Assembly: GCF_001767395.1 (NCBI RefSeq)
Contig: NZ_CP017014.1
Coordinates: 1,550,001 to 1,614,000, forward strand
DNA from: Rhodococcus sp. WMMA185
GTDB taxonomy: Bacteria; Actinomycetota; Actinomycetes; Mycobacteriales; Mycobacteriaceae
Direction of reading: 5' to 3'
Length of the DNA stretch: 64,000 bases
The position numbers and the translations under genes are program-made. The first letter of the stretch is position 1, and each line of letters starts with the position of its first letter. Shown here piece by piece: positions 24,749 to 33,463 of the stretch. The notes below the pieces were generated by a model. The model was given only the letters and a program-made list of their open reading frames with translations, did no database searches and was not told the origin of the DNA.

Positions 24749-25758
24749 GCCCGACCGTTCCCGAGGTGATCCGGTGGACGCCCGAATCGCTGCGAGCGAC
24801 CGCCGAGAGCATCGATCGGATCGCCGTCGACCTCGACGAACGATTCGCGGGCCTGATGATCGAGCAGGATGCGCTCGCCGAAACGTGGAGCGGCGCCGCG
24901 GCCAACGCCGCGGCCATGCGCGTGGTTCAGGAAAAATCGTTGGGCAGCGCAGTGGCAGGTGCCCTGGCGGATGTCGCCGAACAGTATCGGGGTGCGGCCG
25001 GAATCGTCGACGGTGCGCGGTCGCATCTGGTGTCCGTCGTTTCCGACGCGCGCGGACGCGGGTTCAACGTTGAGGACGACGGTTGGGTCGACCCGGCTGG
25101 GCTCATTGCCTGGCTGGTCCTAGCCCCGGAGCACACCCGCGACGCCGCCCGGTTGCGGATCGAGAAGGAAGCCGCCGAGCTCACCCTCGTCGTTGTGGAT
25201 GCACTCCGACAGGCGCGCGACGCCGCCGTCGACGCCGCCAACCGCATCCAGGGCGCAATCGACGCACTGCAGCAGGCGGGGCAGGCCGCGGTGCCTGGCA
25301 ATGTCGTCGACCACGGTGACGGAGGGTTCACCATGGTGCCCGACTGGCCGTCGACCATCGCCGCATCCACGATCGGGGTGATGACCGACAAGACCGGCAA
25401 GGCTCTAGAAAGTGCCGCAAAAGCTTCCGCGGCCGCCTATACCGACGATGTGGCACGGAACATCGGGCGGGGCCTCGGCCCGCTCGGTGCCGTCGTCGGT
25501 ACCGTGCCCGCCATCGTGAACGACATCAAAGGTGGCATGGATCCGACCAAGGCCATCGTGTCCGAAAGCGCGGGATCGGCGGTTGGGTTAGGTGTAGGCA
25601 TGGGGCTCAGCTCAGTCGCCAGCTATGCGGTGGCAGGATCCGCCCTCGGATCGGTAGTTCCAGGCGCAGGCACGGCCGCAGGTCTGGTTGTCGGTGCCGC
25701 CTTTGGGGCTCTCGCTACGTGGGGTGTGTCAAAGGGGATTCAAGCGGCGTGGGATTAG
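24745..25758 (+). CDS. WXG100-domain protein with C-terminal glycine-zipper segment, possible T7SS effector
   Basis: A 337-residue protein. The N-terminal ~100 residues form a WXG100-like hairpin with the W-S-G turn in ETWSGAAANAAA near residue 50. A helical middle follows (about 130-190), then a glycine/alanine-rich tail from about 260 to 337 (GSAVGLGVGMGL, GSVVPGAGTAAGLVVGAAFGAL) that resembles glycine zippers of membrane-inserting toxins. GTG 24745 overlaps the EspC-like stop. A secreted membrane-active toxin, with the 4-TM protein downstream as immunity protein, is the inference; no catalytic motif was seen. Confidence 0.7.
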   Translation: MSPTVPEVIRWTPESLRATAESIDRIAVDLDERFAGLMIEQDALAETWSGAAANAAAMRVVQEKSLGSAVAGALADVAEQYRGAAGIVDGARSHLVSVVSDARGRGFNVEDDGWVDPAGLIAWLVLAPEHTRDAARLRIEKEAAELTLVVVDALRQARDAAVDAANRIQGAIDALQQAGQAAVPGNVVDHGDGGFTMVPDWPSTIAASTIGVMTDKTGKALESAAKASAAAYTDDVARNIGRGLGPLGAVVGTVPAIVNDIKGGMDPTKAIVSESAGSAVGLGVGMGLSSVASYAVAGSALGSVVPGAGTAAGLVVGAAFGALATWGVSKGIQAAWD

Positions 25759-25795
25759 GAACCGCTCGCCTGTACAAGCTCTCGAGGAGATTGGA

Positions 25796-26755
25796 ATGAC
25801 TGATATCGATCCCGACTCTGTCACACCGCTGCGAACGCCTCTACCCGACACTGGGCTACCGTGGCGCTGGCCCCAGCCCTTGAAAATCAGCTGGCTGGTA
25901 TACACCGCTTTCATAGTCGGTATTGCTGCGGTGATGGTGGTTGCTGTGATCAAGGCCGTCGACGATGACGAGCCCGGGTTGGTCGTCGGATTCGTCTCGC
26001 TCATGGTCATGCTCGGATTGACTTCCATCGGCATGTTGGGAAAGTCCGGATTCCGATCAATCGGATTGCCGAGCAGAATCATCCCCTGCGATGGCGACCG
26101 ATTCGGCAAAGGCATTCAGGTCCCCAAGGAACGTCTCGAGCACGCGATACTGATCACCGCCCTTCTTGGTGCCGCGACCGCTGGCCTGACGACCGCACTC
26201 GTCTGGTACCTCGGGATCGGCGAAACCCTATTGCCCTTTGGGCGCGAAACGAACTCGGGGGCCAACTACATGGGGATCTGCGGTGGGGTCGCATTGATCG
26301 CTGCCCTGTTCCTCCTCGCCATTCGCCTGCCGACTACCGTCAGCATCTACCCGACCGGTGTCCGTCGTCGCGTCCGACAATGGCGGGGACTCTCCTTCAG
26401 GACTTACGACGCCTTCCTTCCGTGGGACGACATCGCCCAAATCTCGGCCGATGAATTGGTCGTCGGTGGTGGATGGAGTGAAACTGGCAGGCCCCGCATC
26501 AAACTGAAGTCAGCGACGCCCGTCCCTGTCGACCAGCAACTGCACTTCGATGCTGAGAACGAAATCACCCTGATGGCCTATCAACTCGTTGGCGAGCCGA
26601 ATACCCTGCTCTCCCTGCTCTTATTCCTGAAGGACAATCCCGACCAGCGCGGCATCGTTGCCGGTCCCGACGCCCGTGAACTCCTCACGCCGCCACCCTT
26701 GCGCGAACGATTCCGGGTCGCCCGGCTGGCAAAGAAGGGGGCGCTTGATGCCTGA
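25796..26755 (+). CDS. Multi-pass membrane protein, candidate immunity or partner protein
   Basis: A 319-residue protein with ATG 25796 after GAGGAGA. Four hydrophobic segments are visible near residues 30-50, 60-80, 120-142 and 155-178. The rest is a soluble domain with IYPTGVRRRVRQWRGL and AFLPWDDIAQISADE that resembles a PH-like or DUF-type sensor. It is just downstream of the putative effector and overlaps the LpqN-like gene by 8 nt. I do not recognise a family. A membrane immunity protein is possible. Confidence 0.65.
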   Translation: MTDIDPDSVTPLRTPLPDTGLPWRWPQPLKISWLVYTAFIVGIAAVMVVAVIKAVDDDEPGLVVGFVSLMVMLGLTSIGMLGKSGFRSIGLPSRIIPCDGDRFGKGIQVPKERLEHAILITALLGAATAGLTTALVWYLGIGETLLPFGRETNSGANYMGICGGVALIAALFLLAIRLPTTVSIYPTGVRRRVRQWRGLSFRTYDAFLPWDDIAQISADELVVGGGWSETGRPRIKLKSATPVPVDQQLHFDAENEITLMAYQLVGEPNTLLSLLLFLKDNPDQRGIVAGPDARELLTPPPLRERFRVARLAKKGALDA

Positions 26756-27293
26756 ACGCCCCATCGGGTCGGACACGATGACCGTGAAGGAGTACCTCGA
26801 CGCCCAACAGGTGACGTGCACGCCGAGCCAACCGGACGCCGCTGCCCCTGTGTCCGTGACGATTCCGCAACTGCCCGGTTGGGAACTCGCCCCACCCGAA
26901 GCAGTGCCTGGCGCCTACACGGTCCTCGCCAATCCCACGAACACCTCCGAGAATTGGTGCCCCAATGCCGTGCTCCTGCACGGTGAACTCTCCGCGCCTG
27001 TTGATGCCGAGCAACTGTTGACCTGTGCCTTCACCGACTCCCGGCGCCTTCCGGACTGGCGCGAAAACGAGTCGAATCGCGTTCCGTATCAGGGCCACCC
27101 ATCGGCGTTTGTCCGGGGCGTCTACATCGCCGAACAATGGACTGTGTCCGCCACCACCCGGTACGTAGTAGTCACCCATGGCTCGCGGCAATTCATGACA
27201 CAGCTGACGGTGACCACCCTGCTCGACCAGGCCGACGACCTCGAGGTCGACGTCACCGTCATCAACGTGGGACTGACCATCACCACCAGTTAA
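26748..27293 (+). CDS. LpqN/LpqT-family protein without signal peptide
   Basis: A 181-residue protein starting at ATG 26748, overlapping the preceding stop by 8 nt. The TVKEYLDAQQVTCTPSQP opening, the PGWELAPPEAVPGAYTVL segment and the NPTNTSENWCPNAVLLHGEL region match LpqN/LpqT proteins, which in mycobacteria are lipoproteins of uncertain role. This one begins directly with the mature domain and has no signal peptide, as is common for copies placed in ESX-associated gene clusters. Confidence 0.75.
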   Translation: MPERPIGSDTMTVKEYLDAQQVTCTPSQPDAAAPVSVTIPQLPGWELAPPEAVPGAYTVLANPTNTSENWCPNAVLLHGELSAPVDAEQLLTCAFTDSRRLPDWRENESNRVPYQGHPSAFVRGVYIAEQWTVSATTRYVVVTHGSRQFMTQLTVTTLLDQADDLEVDVTVINVGLTITTS

Positions 27294-27534
27294 ATCTTGC
27301 CTTGCAGGAAGCCATGCCTGGAGAGTCTGGCGATAGCCGGTTCCTTCTCGCGATGGTTGTCGTACTTCTCCATGCAGGTGGGAGACACAGCTGAGGAGAT
27401 ATCGGCGGAGGCGGGAGTCCGGGGAGAGCGGAGGGGAGTGGTTGGCGACCGTGAGGTATTCGCACCGACGTGTCGGTTCGGTGGTGTAACTTTCTGTCGA
27501 CTGCGACACCGCAAATCGGGGGAGAGGTGGGAAC
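27294..27534. other. Intergenic, no supported gene
   Basis: 240 bases before the triple-repeat gene. GGGGAGAGG at about 27518-27526 is its ribosome site. No hairpin or operator stood out. Confidence 0.4.
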
Positions 27535-29205
27535 GTGACGATCGATGATGAGGCTCCCGGCGCAGGTGAACGGGGGGAGATCGCCGATCTCGGCGATCTT
27601 GTGGTGGGAGATCTGATTCGTATCGACGGAATTGGTTGGCGCACACTCGTCGTGGGTCGACCGCAGCGGTACACCGATTCGTCCGGCGCGACGTTTCATG
27701 TCGTCGAGGTTGTCTTCGGCAATCAGCGTCCGAGCCGGATCATTCTGGACGCCGATTCCTTTGTGTGCCGTGTCCCGTTCCGCGGGAGCCGATACGAGCT
27801 CGAGTTCGATGTGCCTCGAGGCGATCGACGGCGGATCAGCGCACGGTTGAACGGGCGCAGGGTCGGGGAGGTGTCATGGCGTGAGAGCGACGGGGTCGTC
27901 GTGGGCATCTCGCCGGGCAGTCCACACGATCCACTGCGACGACTACTGATCTCGCGCGCCGAGGAATCGTGCCCAATCCTGCAGGTGCCGAACCCGGCGT
28001 TGCGCTGGACCCCCGATCCAGGTGATCTTGTTCCAGGTGATCTGATACTGCTCCGTGGGGTGAGACTGGTTGTGGGCTGCCCACAGTCGTACACTGATCC
28101 GGACGGTCGGAGGTTCTGGACCGTTGCTACTGAGTGCGATAGAGGGAGATTAGCGACACTGGTTCTCGATGCGGGAACGCAGTGGAACCGGAAGCTGTTC
28201 GACTCCAGTCATTATCGCTTCGAGGTGCGGAGCCGCGGCGAAGGGCTGAGGACAGCGCGGGCTGTGGCCAGTGCAGGCTCGGAGACCACTGCCGGTGAGG
28301 TGACCTGGTGGTCGGGAAACGGTTCGATCCACGGAATCAGGCCTGCGAACCCGCTGCACCCATTGCACCGGCTGCTGACGGAGTGGGTGGGTGAGCAGCC
28401 TCTACTCACACCGGACACTGACCCAGACGGGCTCGGGGATGGAGATGTGGTGCTCAGTGCGGGGCGGCAGGTAATCATCACTGGCCGTCAGGTTCGTGGC
28501 AGTACGGATCGGCAACAGAAGTTTGGTGTCGCGGTCTACCCCGTGGTGTTCGCAGATACGGGGGAAGTGTCGACGATTGCGTTGGACCTGACGGTCCCGG
28601 TGGTACGGGAGGTGTTCGACCCGAGCAGCATTCGCTTCGAGATCTCCGAGGGGAACCGCGACGAACGCACCATCGTTGCGCTCTTAGCGACGGGCGCGCG
28701 GCTCGGTACGGTGACCTGGCGGGAGGTGAATGGCGCGGTGACACACATTGAGCCGGACCATCCACGGAATCCGGTGCACCGGTTGCTGTTCGACCGGGCA
28801 AAGCAGCTGTGTCCCACGTTGCGCGGCCCGATGCCGCGGATGCCGGCGCACGACAACCCGGTCGAGAGGATCGCGGCGCGGCAGGAATTTGTGTCGTCTC
28901 TCGACGCGGGGCCGGACATCCTCGGTGCGCACTACATGACCGAGGGCACCGTGGACGGGCCGTGGAATCTGCCACCGGATGAGCGTGATGCCCTGCGGGC
29001 GGCGTGGAAATGGTGCAGGACCCAGCTGTACGTGGTGTTCTCGTTCAACGGGGAATCCGGTACAAACGTCTACACGCCGCTGGCGTGGGCGGTGCCGGAG
29101 GAGGCTCTATACCTCCCGGATGTCGCGTACGAAGGAGCGTTGGGGCGGCACCTCGAGTTGGTTCAGCGTGCCGCGGAACTCCCTTTACCCGAGTATCTCG
29201 ACTGA
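27535..29205 (+). CDS. Triple-repeat protein of unknown function in the T7SS-effector module
   Basis: A 556-residue protein from GTG 27535. Three tandem repeats of about 140-150 residues are visible: each starts with a GDLVVGDLI/GDLVPGDLI/GDGDVVLS strand, then VVGRPQRYTD/VVGCPQSYTD/ITGRQVRGST, a buried IILDAD/LVLDAG/IALDLT strand, a GEVSW/GEVTW/GTVTW strand and a closing RLLISRAEESCP/RLLTEWVGEQP/RLLFDRAKQLCP helix. A C-terminal region of about 110 residues (PVERIAARQEFVSSLDA, then VVFSFNGESGTNVYTPLAW) lies after the repeats. I recognise no family. The beta-rich repeats suggest a scaffold or binding protein; the tail could be the active part. Confidence 0.7.
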   Translation: MTIDDEAPGAGERGEIADLGDLVVGDLIRIDGIGWRTLVVGRPQRYTDSSGATFHVVEVVFGNQRPSRIILDADSFVCRVPFRGSRYELEFDVPRGDRRRISARLNGRRVGEVSWRESDGVVVGISPGSPHDPLRRLLISRAEESCPILQVPNPALRWTPDPGDLVPGDLILLRGVRLVVGCPQSYTDPDGRRFWTVATECDRGRLATLVLDAGTQWNRKLFDSSHYRFEVRSRGEGLRTARAVASAGSETTAGEVTWWSGNGSIHGIRPANPLHPLHRLLTEWVGEQPLLTPDTDPDGLGDGDVVLSAGRQVIITGRQVRGSTDRQQKFGVAVYPVVFADTGEVSTIALDLTVPVVREVFDPSSIRFEISEGNRDERTIVALLATGARLGTVTWREVNGAVTHIEPDHPRNPVHRLLFDRAKQLCPTLRGPMPRMPAHDNPVERIAARQEFVSSLDAGPDILGAHYMTEGTVDGPWNLPPDERDALRAAWKWCRTQLYVVFSFNGESGTNVYTPLAWAVPEEALYLPDVAYEGALGRHLELVQRAAELPLPEYLD

Positions 29206-29681
29206 CGCTGTGCCCGGCGCGCGATCCGGGCCAGGACTCGGTACCGCGGACGTCCAGGCACTTCAACTCGTATGGCTTGTTCGACTGCAACCTGGGGTGC
29301 GGCACGATCACGCCCGCCACAAGAGCGGAAATCGCCACTCGTGTACTTCGGCCGGAGCATCCTCTCCTCGATGAGGCCGGCATCCTCGTCGTGCTGCATG
29401 TCCCACAGGCTTCCACTCGGTGCGCCTGTGGAGCCGGATTCCACGTACAGCATCGCCGTCAGCTACGACGCCGCCTCGTCTGCCAGGAGCTTCACGCGGG
29501 TGTCAGTAGCGGGGGTGTGTCCGTCTTCCCCGCTCACAGCCCAGTGCGGTAATGAACTCGGGGTGTTGCTCCACACACCCCGAAAGTTCGGCGACGGACA
29601 GCACCTGCGGCGTGCTGGTCGCGGTGGCCAGAGACTTATCTGCAGGGCGGTCAAGCAACCAATCCTTCAGCACTTGGCTTA

Positions 29682-29693
29682 TGGATCGATCCA
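29682..29693. promoter_or_regulatory. LacI-type operator, distal copy
   Basis: TGGATCGATCCA, a perfect palindrome with the central CG typical of LacI-family operators. Its centre is 87 bp upstream of an identical core at 29769-29780, a spacing compatible with looping. Confidence 0.7.
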
Positions 29694-29767
29694 AGACAAA
29701 TCTGTAGACGGATCCGCCAAAAGCGGACCCAGCTGTCACAAAGCGCAGTGAACAGGCAATTTAGCCC

Positions 29768-29781
29768 TTGGATCGATCCAA
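29768..29781. promoter_or_regulatory. LacI-type operator overlapping the lacI promoter
   Basis: TTGGATCGATCCAA, a perfect 14-bp palindrome. Its left half can serve as the -35 (TTGGAT); a TATCGT at 29791-29796 lies 17 bp further and could be the -10. It is 57 bp upstream of the LacI start at 29838, so autorepression is expected. Confidence 0.75.
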
Positions 29782-29837
29782 ATTCTGCGCTATCGTGGGC
29801 GGAGTGCTGGTCACGGAGTAGGAAGCAGGCACAGGTC

Positions 29838-30887
29838 ATGAAGCGAGTCACCCTGAGTGATGTCAGCCAGCATGCCGGTGTGTCTCGCTCGACGGCCTCG
29901 CTCGTGCTCAACAACAGCGCAAGTGTCGCGCCGGAAACCAGTCGGCGCGTCCGCGAGTCGATGAAGGCGCTCGGTTACGTCTACAACCGTCATGCGGCAA
30001 TGCTTCGCAACCCGAGGTCGATGACTTTGGGGTTGGTCGTCACCGAAGTGCAGAACCCCTACTTCGCGGAACTCGCAATGACGCTCGAGGATGTCGCCGA
30101 TGGCAGCGATTATGCGGTGTTCGTCGGCTACAGTCGGGACGACCCAGCGCGACAACGTCGATTGCTCGGCCGGTTCGTCGAGCGGAGCATCGACGGACTG
30201 ATCCTCTTGCCGGCGAGCGATACTCGCGCCGACGAGATCGATGACCTACTCGCCACATCGGCAATGCCCCTGGTCCTTCTGGCGCGTCATTTCGACCTCA
30301 GTCATGACTACGTCGGCGCCGACAACGTCGAAGCAGGCCGCCTGCTCGGTGAGCATCTTCGAGAGATGGGCGTTCGAACGGTCGCCATGGTCGGCGGGCC
30401 GCAGCACACATCGGCCCGCCGCGAACGTGAGGAAGGTTTCCATGCAGCGATCGCGGGCGCGGAGATGTCCATTGTTCCCCCGGATGGCCTGTTTGGGGAG
30501 GCGACTCCCGGTGGCGGTGCCGAAGCCACCCGGCGGTTGCTCGACCGGGGAACGATCCCGGATGCAATCGTGGCCTACAGCGATATCGTCGCGGTCGGAG
30601 TTTATGCGGAGTTGAGCCGTCGAGGGCTCGAGCCGGGCCGAGACATCGCGGTTGGCGGATTCGACGACATCGCCGGTTCCGCTCATCGCACGCCACCGCT
30701 GACCACAGTCGCAACCTTCCCGACGGAAATCGGGCAAAAGTGCGGGAAACTGATTCTCGAGCGCATACGCCAGTCGCTGATCAGTCGCGGCCGTGCTGTC
30801 CGCGATTCGCGTCCGCACACCCACGATCTTGTTACGCCCGCGCTGCGGGTGCGCGGCTCCACAGCCGCGTGGCGGCCTCGCCGCTGA
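29838..30887 (+). CDS. LacI-family transcriptional regulator 1
   Basis: A 349-residue regulator starting at ATG 29838. The helix-turn-helix is TLSDVSQHAGVSRSTASLVLNN at about 4-25, with the hinge ending in GYVYNRHAAMLRN. The ligand-binding domain runs to about 340 (TLGLVVTEVQNPYFAEL, VGGFDDIAGSAHRTPPLTTV). The palindrome TTGGATCGATCCAA lies in its promoter and again 87 bp upstream. It precedes the CoA-transferase and hydratase genes on the same strand and may control them as well as itself. The effector molecule cannot be read from the sequence. Confidence 0.9.
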   Translation: MKRVTLSDVSQHAGVSRSTASLVLNNSASVAPETSRRVRESMKALGYVYNRHAAMLRNPRSMTLGLVVTEVQNPYFAELAMTLEDVADGSDYAVFVGYSRDDPARQRRLLGRFVERSIDGLILLPASDTRADEIDDLLATSAMPLVLLARHFDLSHDYVGADNVEAGRLLGEHLREMGVRTVAMVGGPQHTSARREREEGFHAAIAGAEMSIVPPDGLFGEATPGGGAEATRRLLDRGTIPDAIVAYSDIVAVGVYAELSRRGLEPGRDIAVGGFDDIAGSAHRTPPLTTVATFPTEIGQKCGKLILERIRQSLISRGRAVRDSRPHTHDLVTPALRVRGSTAAWRPRR

Positions 30888-30931
30888 CATCCGTCCGTCC
30901 GAGGACACGAAAACTAAATCACGCCAAGTGA

Positions 30932-30943
30932 GTAAGCGCTTAC
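30932..30943. promoter_or_regulatory. LacI-type operator, class 2, before the CoA-transferase
   Basis: GTAAGCGCTTAC, a perfect 12-bp palindrome ahead of the CoA-transferase start. Related sites are at 34968 and 37227, next to the second LacI gene and the DUF993/SDR pair. It is different from the GGATCGATCC class near 29.7 kb, so the transport and catabolic genes probably answer to LacI regulator 2. Confidence 0.75.
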
Positions 30944-30957
30944 AGTTTGGAGTCGAC

Positions 30958-32577
30958 TTGCATATCCCACGAGTTCTCACCCCGCGTCAGGCGGCCGATC
31001 TCGTCCATGACGGCGACGTCATCACCGTCAGCTCTTCGTCGGGTCTCGGATGCCCGGACGCGGTACTCGCCGGCCTGGGGCAGCGGTACGAGGAAACGAA
31101 CTCGCCCGCCGGGCTGACCAGCGTGCATCCCATCGCCGCGGGTGACATGTGGGGTATCAAGGGCATCGATCACATCGCCCGGCCGGGGCAGCTCGCCCGC
31201 GTCGTTGCCGGTTCGTTCCCGTCCGGCCCGTCGTCCGCAGAGCCGCCCAGAATTTGGCAGATGATCGAGAACAACGAGGTCGAGGCGTACAACTTTCCGT
31301 CCGGAATCCTGTACCAACAGCACCGCGCTGCAGCGGCCAAGCAGCCCGGTGTCCTGTCCAAGGTCGGGCTGGACACCTTCGTCGACCCACGAATCGGGGC
31401 CGGTCGGATGAATGCGATCACACCCGACGCCCTTGTTCGAGTTCACGAGCTCGACGGTCAGGAGTGGCTGTTCTACGAGGCGCTGGTACCGAACGTCGCG
31501 ATCATCCGCGCCACCACCGCCGACACCCACGGCAATCTGACCTTCGAGGAAGAGGCGTCTCCGCTCGGCGCACTCGATCTCGCCTATGCCGCCCACAACA
31601 ACGGCGGTGTGGTCATCGCGCAGGTGAAGTACCTCGCCGAAGGCGGAAGCCTGGACCCACGGGCAGTGCACGTCCCGGGCATCCTCGTCGATGCCCTCGT
31701 GCTCGCCCCGGAGCAGCTGCAGACCACGCATACGCAATACGACCCCGCCCTTTCCGGTGGGCTACGACGACCGCTGAGCACCATCGAGCCGGTGCCCTTC
31801 ACGTTGGAGAAGGTCATGGCGCGCCGCGCCGCAGCCGAACTGCAGTCCGGCGAAATCGCGAATCTCGGCTTCGGTGTATCAGCCTTGGTGCCGCACGTCC
31901 TCGTCGAGGAGGGGCTTGCCAACGCGGTGTCCTGGGTGATCGAGCAGGGACCGGTGGGTGGTGTTCCATTGCTCGATTTCGTCTTCGGAGTCGCGCAGAA
32001 TCCCGATGCGATCATGCAGAGCTCCGATCAGTTCACCCTCCTCCAGGGCGGTGGGTTCGAGCACTCGCTGCTCTCGTTCCTCGAGATCGACCGCCACGGC
32101 AACGTCAACGTTCACAGCCTGCCCAAGCGTCGGCACGTCACTGCGGGAGTCGGCGGATTCGTCGACATAACGTCCTCGGCGCCGTCGATCGTGTTCGTCG
32201 GCTCCTTCACCGCCGGGCGCCGCGACATCGCAATAGAGGACGGCCGCCTCGACATCCGGACCGACGGCGCTCACACCAAGTTCGTGAAGGCGGTCGACTC
32301 TCCGACCTTCTCCGGCCGGCGCGCTCTCGCCAACGGTCAGAAGGTCCTCTATGTCACCGAACGCGCGGTTCTCGAGCTGAGGCCGGAAGGTTTGACGGTC
32401 ACCGAGATCGCCCCCGGCGTCGATCTGCAGCGCGACGTGCTGGGCAGGTCCGAGTTCGAACTCCTCGTCGACCCCAACCTGAGAACGATGCGCGGCGAGC
32501 TGTTTTCGCCGAAGCTGCAGAACCTACAGCTCGCGCCGATGCCCGAGCATCCACGGGTGCGGGCACTTCAGCCATGA
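30958..32577 (+). CDS. Acyl-CoA:acetate/propionate-type CoA-transferase (family I)
   Basis: A 539-residue family I CoA-transferase with fused alpha and beta halves. The catalytic glutamate is Glu329 in VIEQGPVGGVP; GLGCPDAVLAGLG and the TADTHGNLTFEEEA segment belong to the alpha half. I choose TTG 30958 because GGAG lies 5 nt upstream; the frame also has GTG 30928, but that start has no ribosome site and would place the operator at 30932 inside the coding region. It transfers CoA between acyl-CoA and a free acid such as acetate or propionate. The enoyl-CoA hydratase gene overlaps its stop by 4 nt, so both act on one acyl-CoA pathway. Confidence 0.85.
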   Translation: MHIPRVLTPRQAADLVHDGDVITVSSSSGLGCPDAVLAGLGQRYEETNSPAGLTSVHPIAAGDMWGIKGIDHIARPGQLARVVAGSFPSGPSSAEPPRIWQMIENNEVEAYNFPSGILYQQHRAAAAKQPGVLSKVGLDTFVDPRIGAGRMNAITPDALVRVHELDGQEWLFYEALVPNVAIIRATTADTHGNLTFEEEASPLGALDLAYAAHNNGGVVIAQVKYLAEGGSLDPRAVHVPGILVDALVLAPEQLQTTHTQYDPALSGGLRRPLSTIEPVPFTLEKVMARRAAAELQSGEIANLGFGVSALVPHVLVEEGLANAVSWVIEQGPVGGVPLLDFVFGVAQNPDAIMQSSDQFTLLQGGGFEHSLLSFLEIDRHGNVNVHSLPKRRHVTAGVGGFVDITSSAPSIVFVGSFTAGRRDIAIEDGRLDIRTDGAHTKFVKAVDSPTFSGRRALANGQKVLYVTERAVLELRPEGLTVTEIAPGVDLQRDVLGRSEFELLVDPNLRTMRGELFSPKLQNLQLAPMPEHPRVRALQP

Positions 32578-33410
32578 CGAACACCACTACGACCGAGGCC
32601 CCTCCCGTGAACACTTCTCACCCATCCAGCGATGCCGGGCAGATCACCGTCACGCATACCCGTGACGGCCGTGTCGCGATCGTGCTGATCGATCGCGCCA
32701 GAAAACTCAACGCATTGACACTCGAACTGCTCGACGATCTCTACTCCGAGTTGCGGACCATCGATCACTCCGATACGCAGATCGTCCTGATTGCCACAGC
32801 CGGGGAAAAGGCGTTTTGCGTTGGCGCGGACATCGCCCAGTTCTCTCGTTTCAACCCCGCACAAATGTGGAGACGCTGGATCAGCGAGGGGCACAGGGTC
32901 TTCAACTACCTCGCACAACTGCGGCAGCCGACGATCGCGGTGGTCGACGGCATCGCATTCGGTGGCGGTCTCGAACTCGCGCTGGCCTGTGACCTGCGGA
33001 TCGGTGCGAGTACCGCACGTCTGGGGTTGCCGGAGACCGGCCTGGGCACGATCCCCGGCTGGGGAGGCACCGAACGCCTCACGCATGTTGTCGGGGCCGC
33101 TCGCGCCAAGGAGATGATATTCACCCGCCGTCAGGTGCCTTCCGACGTGGCACTGGACTGGGGGCTGCTGAACGCCGTTTCCGAGCGCAGCGCGCTCGGC
33201 GACACGGTCGCCGAGTTCATCGATCGAATACTCGAAGGCGCCCCCGCCGCAGTGCAGGTGAGCAAACAACTCGTCGACGCTGCAGCCGCCGGTGCTCCCT
33301 CTGCCATCCTCGAGGCGCTCGGCAGCGGATTCGCCGCAGGAACAGACGATTTCACTGCTGGTGTCACCGCCTTCCGCAACAAGACCACGCCGGCATTCAC
33401 CGGCACCTGA
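32574..33410 (+). CDS. Enoyl-CoA hydratase/isomerase family protein
   Basis: A 278-residue crotonase-fold protein whose ATG overlaps the CoA-transferase stop (ATGA). AFCVGADIAQFS near 82 and GIAFGGGLELALACDLRIG near 125 form the oxyanion hole, and LPETGLGTIPGWGGTERL carries one of the two usual catalytic glutamates. An N-terminal extension of about 20 residues (TNTTTTEAPP) is not part of the fold. Hydration of an unsaturated acyl-CoA released by the upstream enzyme is the likely role; isomerase or dehalogenase-type activity is possible in this superfamily. Confidence 0.88.
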   Translation: MTNTTTTEAPPVNTSHPSSDAGQITVTHTRDGRVAIVLIDRARKLNALTLELLDDLYSELRTIDHSDTQIVLIATAGEKAFCVGADIAQFSRFNPAQMWRRWISEGHRVFNYLAQLRQPTIAVVDGIAFGGGLELALACDLRIGASTARLGLPETGLGTIPGWGGTERLTHVVGAARAKEMIFTRRQVPSDVALDWGLLNAVSERSALGDTVAEFIDRILEGAPAAVQVSKQLVDAAAAGAPSAILEALGSGFAAGTDDFTAGVTAFRNKTTPAFTGT

Positions 33411-33463
33411 CTTCCAACCTCTCATTCCGACCCTTCCCAGATCCCCTATCGCATTGGCAGACC

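Larger units (their letters stand above)
29206..29837. other. 630-base non-genic region with gene debris and lacI promoter
   Basis: No intact gene is supported. Short coding-like stretches occur on both strands, for example a minus-strand frame at 29503-29739 reading TPQVLSVAELSGCVEQHPEF, and plus-strand fragments reading DCNLGCGTITPATRAEIATR. None continues far or has a start with a ribosome site, so they look like remnants. The right end holds two identical operator palindromes and the promoter of the LacI gene. Confidence 0.5.

Noticed and set aside
29503-29739. Minus-strand 78-codon frame
   Set aside because: Looks partly coding but has only a weak GTG start, spans an operator, and matches nothing I recognise; treated as debris.
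31149-32574. Upstream extension of the hydratase frame through the CoA-transferase gene
   Set aside because: Arg-rich translation of another frame; the real start is ATG 32574, overlapping the CoA-transferase stop.
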